A stretch of DNA of 64,000 bases from Afipia clevelandensis ATCC 49720. Lineage in GTDB: Bacteria > Pseudomonadota > Alphaproteobacteria > Rhizobiales > Xanthobacteraceae. The stretch spans positions 434,001 through 498,000 of the forward strand of contig NZ_KB375281.1 in the NCBI RefSeq assembly GCF_000336555.1. Direction: 5' to 3'. Positions 41,853 to 50,828 of this stretch are shown piece by piece (the first letter of the stretch is position 1; the number at the start of each line of letters is the position of its first letter). The notes beneath the pieces were generated by a model. The model was not told where the DNA came from. It ran no database searches and worked only from the letters and a program-made list of their open reading frames with translations. The position numbers and the translations under genes were made by a program.

Positions 41853-42680
41853 ATGGCCAAGAAGAAAAAAGAAGAGGCGCATGGCGGTCACGGCTGGTTC
41901 GTGACCTTCGCCGACCTGATGGCGCTGCTCTTGAGCTTCTTCGTCATGCTCGTGGCGTTCTCCAATCAGGATTCCAACAAGCTGAAGATCGTCGCTGGAT
42001 CAATGCGCGAGGCGTTCGGCATCCAGACCCATTCCCGCTTTTCCGGCATCATCGAGTCCGACGGACTTCCGACGCGTCCGCGGCTCAAGCACACGACACA
42101 CGTTCCGCCGGAGGAGCCCACCAACAACCCGACGCCGGATCAGGAAGACCAGTTCAAGATCGCCGGCGCCCGCATGAAAACGGACCGCGAGTTCGCGCTC
42201 GCGTCGGCTTCGCTGCGTCAGGCGCTGCAGGACCTGCCGGAAATCTCCGAACTGTCCAAGCACATCATGTTCGAGGAGACCAAGCAGGGTCTGAACCTCG
42301 AGATCGTGGATCAGGACGGCCGCTCGATGTTTGCCGACGGCTCGAAACAGCCGCTGGAGCGGACCCGCCGCCTGCTTCAGAAACTTGCAACGCCGCTGAA
42401 GGTGACGCCGCTGCGGGTGGTAATTGTGGGACATACCTCCGCGGGCTTTGTCCCGTCGCGATCGGGGTATGACGGGTTCGATCTGTCTGCTGACCGGGCC
42501 AACGTGGTTCGCCAGATTCTCGAGCGGGAAGGGCTGCCGACCTCCCACATCTTTTCTGTCGCCGGGAAGGCCGATACCCAGCCGCTGTTTCCAGACGATC
42601 CCTCGCTCGCCGCAAACCGGCGTGTCACCATCACATTGATGAGGGAAGACCCGCCACTACCCCCCAACCTTAGGCCTTGA
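41853..42680 (+). CDS. motB: MotB-like OmpA-domain stator subunit
   Basis: A 275-residue protein with one N-terminal membrane helix carrying the ion-binding Asp (VTFADLMALLLSFFVMLVAFS), a periplasmic linker, and an OmpA/MotB peptidoglycan-binding domain (VVIVGHTSAGFV, LSADRANVVRQIL, NRRVTITLM). The Asp and plug region are intact, so it should form a working stator with the preceding protein. It could drive flagella encoded elsewhere or a non-flagellar process. Confidence 0.88.
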   Translation: MAKKKKEEAHGGHGWFVTFADLMALLLSFFVMLVAFSNQDSNKLKIVAGSMREAFGIQTHSRFSGIIESDGLPTRPRLKHTTHVPPEEPTNNPTPDQEDQFKIAGARMKTDREFALASASLRQALQDLPEISELSKHIMFEETKQGLNLEIVDQDGRSMFADGSKQPLERTRRLLQKLATPLKVTPLRVVIVGHTSAGFVPSRSGYDGFDLSADRANVVRQILEREGLPTSHIFSVAGKADTQPLFPDDPSLAANRRVTITLMREDPPLPPNLRP

Positions 42681-42784
42681 ATTTGGGTGTATTATAATAC
42701 CGTTAATGCGATGTTTCTGGGGTTCCATGCCGGTGTCGCAGTGGACATCGGATGGCAGTGATATAAGAAGCGCCACTCTCGTGT

Positions 42785-42804
42785 GATCCCGGCCGGCCGG
42801 GATC
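42785..42804. repeat. Perfect 20 bp palindrome upstream of kup
   Basis: GATCCCGGCC followed by its exact inverted copy GGCCGGGATC, with no loop, 32 nt before the kup start codon. It could be a regulator-binding site or an mRNA hairpin near the translation start. No T-run follows, so a terminator is unlikely. Confidence 0.6.
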
Positions 42805-42835
42805 CAAGGACATCCTCAGGGCGTTTCTTTCGATC

Positions 42836-44737
42836 ATGGCTGCAAGCGACTTACCCGCCGATACGCCCCAAGAGGTGCCGGTAACCACCGGCTTTTGGGC
42901 TCTCACTATCGGAAGCATCGGCGTTGTGTTCGGGGACATCGGCACGTCGCCGCTGTATGCCTTTCGCGAAGCCGTCCACAATGCGTCGGGGGGCGGGCCG
43001 GTCTCCCGCGAGATCGTGCTCGGCGTCCTGTCGCTCATCCTGTGGTCGCTGATCGTCGTTGTGACGATCAAGTATGTTCTGTTGTTGCTGCGTGCCGACA
43101 ACAACGGCGAGGGCGGGACGCTCTCGCTGATGGCGCTGGGTCAGCGCGCACTCGGACGGCGAAGCTGGCTGCTTCTGGCGCTGGGCGTTATCGGCGGCTC
43201 GATGTTCCTCGGCGACGCCATGATCACGCCCGCGATTTCGGTGCTCTCCGCAGTCGAAGGCTTGAAGATCGCAGCGCCCGCGCTGGAGCATGTGGTTGTC
43301 CCGGTCGCCATCGTCATCCTGATCTGCCTGTTCGCGGTCCAGAGCAGGGGCACGGCCATGGTGGCCAGCGCCTTTGGTCCCGTGATGATTGTCTGGTTCC
43401 TGACGCTCGGCGTCATGGGCCTGATGCACATCAGCGATGATCCCGGCATTGTGCATGCGATCAACCCGATTTTCGCGGTCGAGTTTCTGCTCACCCATGG
43501 CGTGATCGGACTGGTGATTCTCGGCGCGGTCTTTCTCGCCGTGACCGGCGGCGAAGCGCTGTACGCCGATCTCGGCCATTTCGGCCGCAAGCCGATCCAG
43601 ACCGCCTGGTTCTATTTCGTGCTGCCGTGTCTTCTGCTCAATTACTTCGGACAGGGTGCGCTGGTTCTCTCGCATCCCGAGGCCATCGAAAATCCCTTCT
43701 ACCGCATGGTGCCGGACAAGGTGCTGGTCCCGCTGATCTGCCTTGCGACGGCCGCCACCGTGATCGCCAGCCAGGCCGTGATCACCGGCGCGTTCTCGCT
43801 GGTGCGGCAGGCGATTCAGCTTGGTCTGCTGCCACGGTTCGAGGTTCGCTACACTTCCGAGACCCATGCAGGACAAATCTATCTGCCGCGCGTCAACATC
43901 ATGCTGTTGATCGGCGTGCTGCTGCTGGTGGGTCTGTTCCGGACATCGAGCGGTCTGGCCTCGGCCTATGGCATCGCCGTATCCACCACGATGGTCTGCG
44001 ACGGCATCATGTGCTTCGTGGTGATCTGGAAGCTGTGGAACTGGCGTGCTGCGACGGCGGCGGCATTGATTCTGCCGCTGGTGGTGATCGACCTGACCTT
44101 CCTGACGGCGAACCTTCTGAAACTTCTGCAGGGCGCGTGGGTGCCGGTGCTGTTCGGAATCATGATGGCCGGGCTGATCTGGACCTGGCGGCGCGGTGCC
44201 GCGATTCTGGTCAACAAGACCCGGCGCACTGAAGTCCCGCTGCTTGATCTGATCAAGAGCCTTGAGAAGCGCCCTCCGCATATCGTCAAGGGGACGGCTG
44301 TGTTCCTGACCAGCGATCCCGAATATGTCCCGACTGCGCTGCTCCACAATCTCAAGCACAACAAGGTCCTGCACGAACACAATGTGATCCTGACCATTCA
44401 CACGGCCGAGACGCCGCGGGTCGATCTGGCCGACCGGGTCAAGATGGAGACGGTCAGCGACAAGTTCTCGACGGTCCGGTTGTCCTTCGGCTTCATGGAA
44501 TCGCCGAACGTGCCCAAGGCGCTGGCTGTCGCGCGCAAGCTCGGCTGGCAGTTCGACATCATGTCCACATCGTTCTTCGTGTCGCGGCGCTCGCTCAAGC
44601 CCGCCGCGCAATCCGGCATGCCGAAGTGGCAGGATCACCTGTTCATCGCCATGAGCCGCTCGGCGAACGACGCCACGGACTACTTCCAGATACCGACGGG
44701 CCGGGTGGTGGAAGTCGGCACGCAGGTCACGATTTGA
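42836..44737 (+). CDS. kup: Kup potassium uptake permease
   Basis: Low-affinity K+/H+ symporter of 633 residues with twelve hydrophobic segments in the first 430 and a cytoplasmic C-terminal domain. Family motifs are [20 protein letters not shown] near residue 25, [29 protein letters not shown] and [14 protein letters not shown]. The palindrome just upstream may be its regulatory site. Confidence 0.96.
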   Translation: MAASDLPADTPQEVPVTTGFWALTIGSIGVVFGDIGTSPLYAFREAVHNASGGGPVSREIVLGVLSLILWSLIVVVTIKYVLLLLRADNNGEGGTLSLMALGQRALGRRSWLLLALGVIGGSMFLGDAMITPAISVLSAVEGLKIAAPALEHVVVPVAIVILICLFAVQSRGTAMVASAFGPVMIVWFLTLGVMGLMHISDDPGIVHAINPIFAVEFLLTHGVIGLVILGAVFLAVTGGEALYADLGHFGRKPIQTAWFYFVLPCLLLNYFGQGALVLSHPEAIENPFYRMVPDKVLVPLICLATAATVIASQAVITGAFSLVRQAIQLGLLPRFEVRYTSETHAGQIYLPRVNIMLLIGVLLLVGLFRTSSGLASAYGIAVSTTMVCDGIMCFVVIWKLWNWRAATAAALILPLVVIDLTFLTANLLKLLQGAWVPVLFGIMMAGLIWTWRRGAAILVNKTRRTEVPLLDLIKSLEKRPPHIVKGTAVFLTSDPEYVPTALLHNLKHNKVLHEHNVILTIHTAETPRVDLADRVKMETVSDKFSTVRLSFGFMESPNVPKALAVARKLGWQFDIMSTSFFVSRRSLKPAAQSGMPKWQDHLFIAMSRSANDATDYFQIPTGRVVEVGTQVTI

Positions 44738-44856
44738 CCGCGCAGGCCTTTGCTTGCGCTTGATTTTCCTGCCGCAAAAAGACAGGTTGTGCGCGGTTCG
44801 CGCATAATGTTGGGGCGCGTGCCTGCGTTTCTGACATCTGCTCGGAGCGCGTCCCG

Positions 44857-45201
44857 ATGGAGGTCGATGTGTCTCAGGCTGACAAGGTCCACGATTTGAC
44901 GGCGGAAGAGGTTGCCGCGGGAATCGAGCAGGGGAAGTATCTTCTGATCGACGTCCGCGAACCGAATGAAGTTGCAGCCGAGGCCTACCCGAACGCTCTG
45001 GTCCTTCCGCTCTCGACCTTCAATCCGGACGAAATTCCCGACCCGCAGGGCAAGACGGTGGTTTTCGCCTGCCGCTCCGGCAAGCGTTCGGTCACCGCGT
45101 CGCTGGCCGCGCAGGCCGCGGGCAAGCCCTATGACTCGCATCTCGCGGGCGGGATGCTGGGATGGAAGGCAGCCGGGCTGCCATCGAAGACCGGCGGCTG
45201 A
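44857..45201 (+). CDS. Single-domain rhodanese-like sulfurtransferase
   Basis: A 114-residue protein made of one rhodanese domain. The active-site loop is CRSGKRS with catalytic Cys and the typical six-residue loop; LLIDVREPNEVAAEA is the CH2-like start. It probably transfers sulfane sulfur in the cytoplasm, though small rhodaneses also have phosphatase-like or regulatory roles. The aminotransferase gene begins at or just before its stop codon. Confidence 0.9.
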   Translation: MEVDVSQADKVHDLTAEEVAAGIEQGKYLLIDVREPNEVAAEAYPNALVLPLSTFNPDEIPDPQGKTVVFACRSGKRSVTASLAAQAAGKPYDSHLAGGMLGWKAAGLPSKTGG

Positions 45202-45206
45202 TTGCC

Positions 45207-46358
45207 GTGAACCCGATTTTCGCGGATCTGCCGAACACCATTTTCGACGTCATGTCGCAGGCCGCGCGTGACCTCAACGCTATCAATCTCGGTCAGGGTT
45301 TTCCGGAAGACCCGGGGCCGCTCGACGTCCGGCAGAAGGCCGCTGATGCGGTCCTGAACGGCTACAATCAATATCCCTCGATGATGGGCATCCCTGAGCT
45401 GCGGCAGGCCATCGCCATCCACTACGCGCACTGGCATGGCCTGCAGCTGGATCCCATGAGCGAGGTGATGGTCACCTCCGGCGCCACGGAAGCGCTCACG
45501 GGCTCGATCCTCGGTCTGGTGCAGCCTGGCGACGAGGTGCTGCTGTTCCAGCCGATGTACGATTCCTACGTTCCGATCATCCGGCTGGCCGGCGGCATTC
45601 CCAAGTTCCTGCGCCTGGAGCCGCCGCACTGGCGTTTGCCGGAGGAGGCGATCCGCGCCGCGATCACGCCGAAGACGCGCTATGTGATGCTCAACAATCC
45701 GCTCAATCCGGCGGCTGTGGTCTACCCGCGCGAAGATCTCGAAATGCTCGGACGGATTTGTCAGGAGCACAACCTGATCGCGATATGCGATGAGGTCTGG
45801 GAGCACGTCGTATTCGACGGGCGGGAGCATATTCCGCTGATCACCATTCCTGGCATGCGAGATCGCACGGTGAAGATCGGGTCGGCCGGCAAGATTTTCG
45901 GATTGACCGGCTGGAAGATCGGGTTTGTCTGCGCCGCGCCGCATATTTTGCGCGTGCTCGCGAAAGCGCATCAGTTCATCACCTTTACGACCGCACCGAA
46001 CCTTCAGGTCGCCGTGGCCTATGGTCTTGGCAAGCCGGACGACTATTTTCATCAGATGCGGGCAGAACTTGCGCGCAGCCGTGATCGACTGAGCAAGGGG
46101 CTATCCGGGCTTGGCTTCCCGGTGCTGCAATCGCAGGGGACATACTTTCTGAACGTCGATCTCGCGCCGCTCGGCCTGAACGAGAGCGATGTCGCGTTCT
46201 GCAAGCGCATCGTGCACGAGCACAAGGTGGCCGCGATTCCCGTGTCGGCCTTTTATGAAGAGAACCATGTGACGTCGGTCGTGCGCTTCTGTTTCTCGAA
46301 GAGCGACGCCACGCTCGACACGGCGCTGGAGCGTCTGACGCACGTCCTTCACGGTTGA
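45207..46358 (+). CDS. Class I/II PLP-dependent aminotransferase (kynurenine/methionine aminotransferase-like)
   Basis: Fold-type I aminotransferase of about 383 residues: INLGQGFPEDPGP at the N-terminus, SGATEALTGSI, NNPLNPAAVVY and the PLP-lysine motif SAGKIFGLTGWKIGF. The pattern matches the YbdL/kynurenine-aminotransferase-like branch that uses methionine or aromatic amino acids. GTG 45207 begins MNPIFADLPNTIF, as in homologs; an ATG at 45162 inside the rhodanese gene is the alternative. The stop is 11 nt before the next start. Confidence 0.9.
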   Translation: MNPIFADLPNTIFDVMSQAARDLNAINLGQGFPEDPGPLDVRQKAADAVLNGYNQYPSMMGIPELRQAIAIHYAHWHGLQLDPMSEVMVTSGATEALTGSILGLVQPGDEVLLFQPMYDSYVPIIRLAGGIPKFLRLEPPHWRLPEEAIRAAITPKTRYVMLNNPLNPAAVVYPREDLEMLGRICQEHNLIAICDEVWEHVVFDGREHIPLITIPGMRDRTVKIGSAGKIFGLTGWKIGFVCAAPHILRVLAKAHQFITFTTAPNLQVAVAYGLGKPDDYFHQMRAELARSRDRLSKGLSGLGFPVLQSQGTYFLNVDLAPLGLNESDVAFCKRIVHEHKVAAIPVSAFYEENHVTSVVRFCFSKSDATLDTALERLTHVLHG

Positions 46359-46369
46359 GGAGAAAACCG

Positions 46370-47482
46370 GTGTCTGTCGACATGAAAAGGGGGCTGGCCG
46401 TCGCGGCGGCCGTTGCAGGCTTTCTTTCTGCTAGCGCGCCGTTGGCACAGGCGCAGCAGCGCAGCGTCAATTTCTACAACTGGTCGAACTATATGGCCCC
46501 CGGTGTTCTTGAGGAGTTCACCAAGGAAACCGGCATCAAGGTCACGTACGACACGTTCGACGCCAACGAAACCGTGGAGACGCGCCTTCTCGCAGGCAAG
46601 TCAGGTTACGATGTCGTAGTGCCGACAGCCTATTTCCTGCAGCGTCAGATCGCGGCCAACATTTTCCAGAAGCTCGACAAGTCGAAGCTCCCCAATCTCG
46701 CCAACGCATGGCCCGAGGTGACCAAACGCCTCGCGATCTATGATCCCGGCAACGCTTTCGCCGCGAATTACATGTGGGGCACCACCGGTATCGGCTACAA
46801 CGTCAAGAAAGTGCAGGAAATTCTTGGGCCTGAGGCGAAACTCGATTCATGGTCTGCCGTGTTCGTTCCGGAGAACCTTGCGAAGTTCAAGGATTGCGGC
46901 ATTCACATGCTGGATTCCGCGGACGACATCCTGCCGGCGGCGCTGAACTATCTTGGTCTCGACCCGAATTCGACCAAGCAGGCCGATCTCGAAAAGGCCG
47001 CGGAGCTTGTCAGCAAGGTGCGGCCTTATGTGCGCAAGTTTCACTCGTCCGAATATCTGAACGCGCTCGCCACCGGCGAAATCTGTTTCGTGGTCGGATG
47101 GTCGGGCGACATCAAGCAGGCGCAAAGCCGCGCCGCAGAAGCCAGGAACGGCGTCGAGATCGGATATACGATCCCGAAAGAGGGCGCGCAGATGTTCTTC
47201 GACAACTTCGCCATCCCGGCGGACGCCAAGAATGTCGCCGAGGCGCACGAACTGATCAACTATCTTTACCGGCCGGATGTCGCTGCGAAGAACTCGGACT
47301 ATCTGTCCTATGCCAACGGCAACCTTGCCAGCCAGAAGCTGATCGACCCGAAGATCATGAACGACAAGACGATCTATCCGGACGATGCGACGCTGAAGCG
47401 CCTCTTCGTGATCACCGCGCGCGATCCCGCCACCCAGCGCATCATCAATCGCCTGTGGACGCGGGTGAAGACCGGGCGATGA
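46370..47482 (+). CDS. Polyamine ABC transporter substrate-binding protein (PotF/SpuD-like)
   Basis: Periplasmic binding protein of 370 residues with a Sec signal (GLAVAAAVAGFLSASAPLAQAQ). The mature domain begins SVNFYNWSNYMAPGVLEEFTKETG, typical of PotF/PotD, and WSGDIKQA and QMFFDNFAIPADAKN match the polyamine-binding cleft region. GTG 46370 is favoured by GAGGAG 8-13 nt upstream. No permease or ATPase genes adjoin it, so it must work with subunits encoded elsewhere. Confidence 0.9.
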   Translation: MSVDMKRGLAVAAAVAGFLSASAPLAQAQQRSVNFYNWSNYMAPGVLEEFTKETGIKVTYDTFDANETVETRLLAGKSGYDVVVPTAYFLQRQIAANIFQKLDKSKLPNLANAWPEVTKRLAIYDPGNAFAANYMWGTTGIGYNVKKVQEILGPEAKLDSWSAVFVPENLAKFKDCGIHMLDSADDILPAALNYLGLDPNSTKQADLEKAAELVSKVRPYVRKFHSSEYLNALATGEICFVVGWSGDIKQAQSRAAEARNGVEIGYTIPKEGAQMFFDNFAIPADAKNVAEAHELINYLYRPDVAAKNSDYLSYANGNLASQKLIDPKIMNDKTIYPDDATLKRLFVITARDPATQRIINRLWTRVKTGR

Positions 47483-48415
47483 CTATCGCCAGCGGCGATG
47501 CAGCCAGAGCCATTGCTCTGGATGTTCGCGGACCCATCCCTCGATCACGCCGTTGATGGCCTGTGTGGTGCCTTGCACGTCGATCTTGCCGTCGGCATCG
47601 CGCACCGGTTTCACCTCGTCCGACATCTCGATGCGGAAGCGGTGATTCGGAAGGCGCATGATCCGGACGCCGTGAATCGGGACTTCGATCTGCCGGGCAA
47701 GACGCGCGAGGAGCGGGTTGGCTTTCGTCTTTCGCCCAAAGAATGTGATATCAACGCCTCGCCCGAAATGCTGATCCACCAGCATGCCGACATGGACACC
47801 ATTCTGCAGCGCCTGCGCCAGACGTAACGGCGCATCGTGCGTGGTCGCGACCATCGTGCCCATGTTGACGGAGCGGATATCCTGAACCGCGCGGTCAACA
47901 GCCGCGATGTTCGGACGGCGGAACAGCACGGCGGATTCGAGACCGTAAGCCGGGGCGGCGAGGGCAGGCAACTCCCAGTTGGCGAGATGCGACGCGAAGA
48001 TCAATGCGCCTTTGCCATCGTCACGCAGCGCCACGAATTTCTCGATGCTGCCGGGAGCCGGTTCGATGCGTCCGCTCTCCCAGTTGTCGGGATTGAGATC
48101 CCACAGATGGTCGATATGTGCGAATTCCGCGCCGACGCGGCCGAGATTTTCCCAGACGCCCATCAGGATCGTGTCGATCTCGGCAGGTGACTTTTCCGGA
48201 AAGGCCGCGGTCAGGTTGGCGCGGCCGATCTTGTGCTCGCGCAGCCACGGACCCACGGTGCGTGTCACCGAGCCGAAGAAATTGGCGGTCTTGTCGGGAT
48301 CGAAATAGCGGGTCGCGCGCAGCAGGCCGACCGCAATCGCGCCGACCATGGCGTCCGTCACGGGTTTGAACGCATCGCGCAGGATCGCTCGGGTGCGGAG
48401 GAGGACGCGGCGCAT
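47483..48415 (-). CDS. lpxXL: Lipid A very-long-chain acyltransferase LpxXL
   Basis: LpxL/HtrB-family acyltransferase of 310 residues, with an N-terminal membrane anchor (about 20-35) and the catalytic HX4E motif HLANWE (His143/Glu148). It contains VDQHFGRGVDITFFG, a family acyl-binding region. As last gene of the acpXL cluster it should transfer the 27-hydroxyoctacosanoyl-type chain from AcpXL to lipid A. It overlaps the adhXL stop by one base. It converges with the polyamine-binding gene directly at base 47482/47483. Confidence 0.9.
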   Translation of the reverse strand: MRRVLLRTRAILRDAFKPVTDAMVGAIAVGLLRATRYFDPDKTANFFGSVTRTVGPWLREHKIGRANLTAAFPEKSPAEIDTILMGVWENLGRVGAEFAHIDHLWDLNPDNWESGRIEPAPGSIEKFVALRDDGKGALIFASHLANWELPALAAPAYGLESAVLFRRPNIAAVDRAVQDIRSVNMGTMVATTHDAPLRLAQALQNGVHVGMLVDQHFGRGVDITFFGRKTKANPLLARLARQIEVPIHGVRIMRLPNHRFRIEMSDEVKPVRDADGKIDVQGTTQAINGVIEGWVREHPEQWLWLHRRWR

Positions 48416-49440
48416 CAGAAAGTCACGACGATCTTGCCGAACACCTGCCGGCTTTCCATTCGCTTCAGCGCGGTTTCTACATCGCTGATCGGGACTTCGG
48501 TATCAATCACGGGCTTCATGCCTTGTGCCATCTTGTCGAGGCTGTCAGCGATATTCCTGATGGTCGCGCCGAACGACCCGAAGATGCGGTATTGCTGCTG
48601 AAACAGCTGCATCAAATTGATCGTGGTGGTGGGGCCGGAGGTCGAACCGCAGGTCACCAGCCGTCCGCCGCGCTTCATGCAGAGCAGCGAGCCGTTGAAG
48701 GTGTCCGCGCCGACGTGCTCAAACACCACGTCGACACCCTTCTTTTTTGTGATCTTGCGCGTCTCGCCTTCAAAACGATCCTTGCGATAGTTGATGACGT
48801 AATCGGCACCGAGCTTCTTCACGCCTTCGATCTTTGAGTCGTCGCCGACAGTCGTAATGACGGTGCAACCGATCGCCTTGGCCATCATGATCGCCACTGT
48901 GCCGATGCCGGAGCCGCCGGCATGAACCAGCACGGTTTCGCCGGGCAGTAGTCTGGCGTTGTCGAACAGCATGTGCTGGACGGTCGAATAGGCAATCGGC
49001 GCGCAGGCTGCGTCGCGGTCCGAGACACCATCCGGAACGGGAATGACCAGCCGCTCATCGAGGTTCATCAGTTCGCGCGCGAAGCCGTCGACATGAAAGC
49101 CCATGATACCCGCGACATTTTCGCAGAGATTGTCGCGGCCTGCCTGACATGCCGGACAGGTGCCGCAGGTCAGCGCGCCATACATCACGACCTTCTGTCC
49201 CGGCCTGAAGCGCGTGACGCCTGCGCCGACCGTGGCAATCTCGCCCGAGGCTTCCGCGCCAACCACGAGCGGCAGCTTGCGCTTGGCGAAAGCCATGCCG
49301 CGATAGCCCCACACATCGATATGGTTGAGAGCGACGGCCTTGACGCGGATCTGCACCTCGCCCGCGCCGGGCGGAGGGGGAGGCGGTGCATCCGCGACCA
49401 CAAGCTGGCGGTCGGCAACGAGGGTGAGCGCGCGCATCAA
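48415..49440 (-). CDS. adhXL: Zinc-binding alcohol dehydrogenase of the VLCFA cluster
   Basis: Medium-chain dehydrogenase/reductase of 341 residues. A structural zinc site is formed by four Cys in TCGTCPACQAGRDNLC, and the nucleotide fold is VHAGGSGIGTVAIMMAKAIG. In the rhizobial acpXL operon the equivalent gene sits between fabF1XL and lpxXL, as here. Its exact step in very-long-chain fatty acid synthesis is not settled. Confidence 0.88.
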   Translation of the reverse strand: MMRALTLVADRQLVVADAPPPPPPGAGEVQIRVKAVALNHIDVWGYRGMAFAKRKLPLVVGAEASGEIATVGAGVTRFRPGQKVVMYGALTCGTCPACQAGRDNLCENVAGIMGFHVDGFARELMNLDERLVIPVPDGVSDRDAACAPIAYSTVQHMLFDNARLLPGETVLVHAGGSGIGTVAIMMAKAIGCTVITTVGDDSKIEGVKKLGADYVINYRKDRFEGETRKITKKKGVDVVFEHVGADTFNGSLLCMKRGGRLVTCGSTSGPTTTINLMQLFQQQYRIFGSFGATIRNIADSLDKMAQGMKPVIDTEVPISDVETALKRMESRQVFGKIVVTF

Positions 49441-49535
49441 GGCGTCCTGGAAGGCTGATTTTTCTTGCAGAATTGGACGTCGGTATCGCCGGTTCGGCGC
49501 AGGCCGTCAACCGCCGGACCCCTTACCGCGAGCCT

Positions 49536-50813
49536 TCAGACCGGCTCGCGGGTGAGGATCAGGGAAGCGTTCTGACCGCCGAAACCGAATGAGTTCGACA
49601 TCACCCCGGTCACGCGCGCGTCGCGCGCCTTGTTGGGCACCACATCGAACGGAATGGCCGGATCCGGCACATCGTAGTTGATGGTCGGCGGGATGCGCTG
49701 GTTCTCCAGCGTAAGCAGGGAGACCACGGCTTCCACAGCGCCTGCTGCCGACAGTGTGTGTCCGATCATCGACTTGTTGGACGAGACGGGAATCTGCTGC
49801 GCGCGCTCGCCGAACACCGTGGAGATGCCAAGATATTCCATCTTGTCGTTTTCCGGCGTGCTGGTGCCGTGGGCATTGATGTAGTCGATCTGTTCGATCC
49901 CCATACCGGCGTCCGACAGCGCATTCTTCACGCAGCCGACGATCGGCTTGCCGTCAGGGCTCGAGCGCGTGCGATGGAAGGAGTCCGCCAACTCGCCGCA
50001 TCCTGCGACGACGCCGAGAATCTTCGCGCCGCGCGCGGTTGCGGACTCGAGACTTTCCAGCACGAGCGCGCCTGCGCCTTCGGCCATCACAAAGCCGTCG
50101 CGGTTCTTCGAGAACGGACGTGCAGCCGCTTGCGGCGGATCGTTATGGGTCGAAAGCGCCGACAGAAGCGAGAAGCGGATCAGCGCTTCCGCATTCACCG
50201 AGCCGTCCGTTGCCACGCAGAGCGCGGCATCGGTTTCGCCGCGGCGGATCGCTTCGACACCGAGCTGGATCGCGGTTGCGCCCGAGGCACAAGCCGTCGA
50301 CAGCGAAATTGGAGAGCCCTTGGTGCCGAACGTCTCGATCAGATGGTCGGCCACGGAGCCGAACAGGAAGCGGCGATGCAGACCGGTGAAGCGGCCATTG
50401 CCGCTGACCTTGAGCAGTGCGTCGTAGTCGATGCCTGCATCCAGTCCGGTTGCGCGCGCGATGTCGTTGCGCGGCTCCCATTCGAGTTCGATGGGGGCGA
50501 CCGCGAGAAACAGCGGGCCGGGGAAGTCGCCCTTGCTGCCGATGCCGGACTGCGCAACGGCTTCCTCGACAGCCATATCGGCCAGCCGCTCCGAAAGCGA
50601 TGTCGAGGAGAACGGCTCGACCGGGATGAAGTCGACAGTCCCGGCAATTGTCGTCTTGAGGCCATCGGTCGGAAAACGGGTGATGGTGCGGATACCGGAT
50701 TCGCCCGCAGTCAGTTTCGCCCAGTTATCGGCCTTGCCGGCGCCGAGAGAGGTCACGACGCCCATGCCGGTGACAACAACAATAGGCCGTCCGAATTTGT
50801 CGCGAGTCGCCAT
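49536..50813 (-). CDS. fabF1XL: Beta-ketoacyl-ACP synthase FabF1XL (catalytic)
   Basis: KAS II-type condensing enzyme of 425 residues with the full Cys-His-His triad: Cys175 in STACASGATA, His315 in NAHGTSTPEND and His352 in MIGHTLSAAGAVEA. In the VLCFA cluster it should elongate acyl chains on AcpXL. The gene lies 15 nt downstream of a second ketosynthase homolog that lacks the Cys. Confidence 0.93.
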   Translation of the reverse strand: MATRDKFGRPIVVVTGMGVVTSLGAGKADNWAKLTAGESGIRTITRFPTDGLKTTIAGTVDFIPVEPFSSTSLSERLADMAVEEAVAQSGIGSKGDFPGPLFLAVAPIELEWEPRNDIARATGLDAGIDYDALLKVSGNGRFTGLHRRFLFGSVADHLIETFGTKGSPISLSTACASGATAIQLGVEAIRRGETDAALCVATDGSVNAEALIRFSLLSALSTHNDPPQAAARPFSKNRDGFVMAEGAGALVLESLESATARGAKILGVVAGCGELADSFHRTRSSPDGKPIVGCVKNALSDAGMGIEQIDYINAHGTSTPENDKMEYLGISTVFGERAQQIPVSSNKSMIGHTLSAAGAVEAVVSLLTLENQRIPPTINYDVPDPAIPFDVVPNKARDARVTGVMSNSFGFGGQNASLILTREPV

Positions 50814-50828
50814 CGTGTGTTTCCCCGC

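Noticed and set aside
42851-44638. 595-codon open frame on the minus strand
   Set aside because: Antisense to kup; its residues are His/Asp/Gln-rich in the way expected for the complement of membrane-protein codons.
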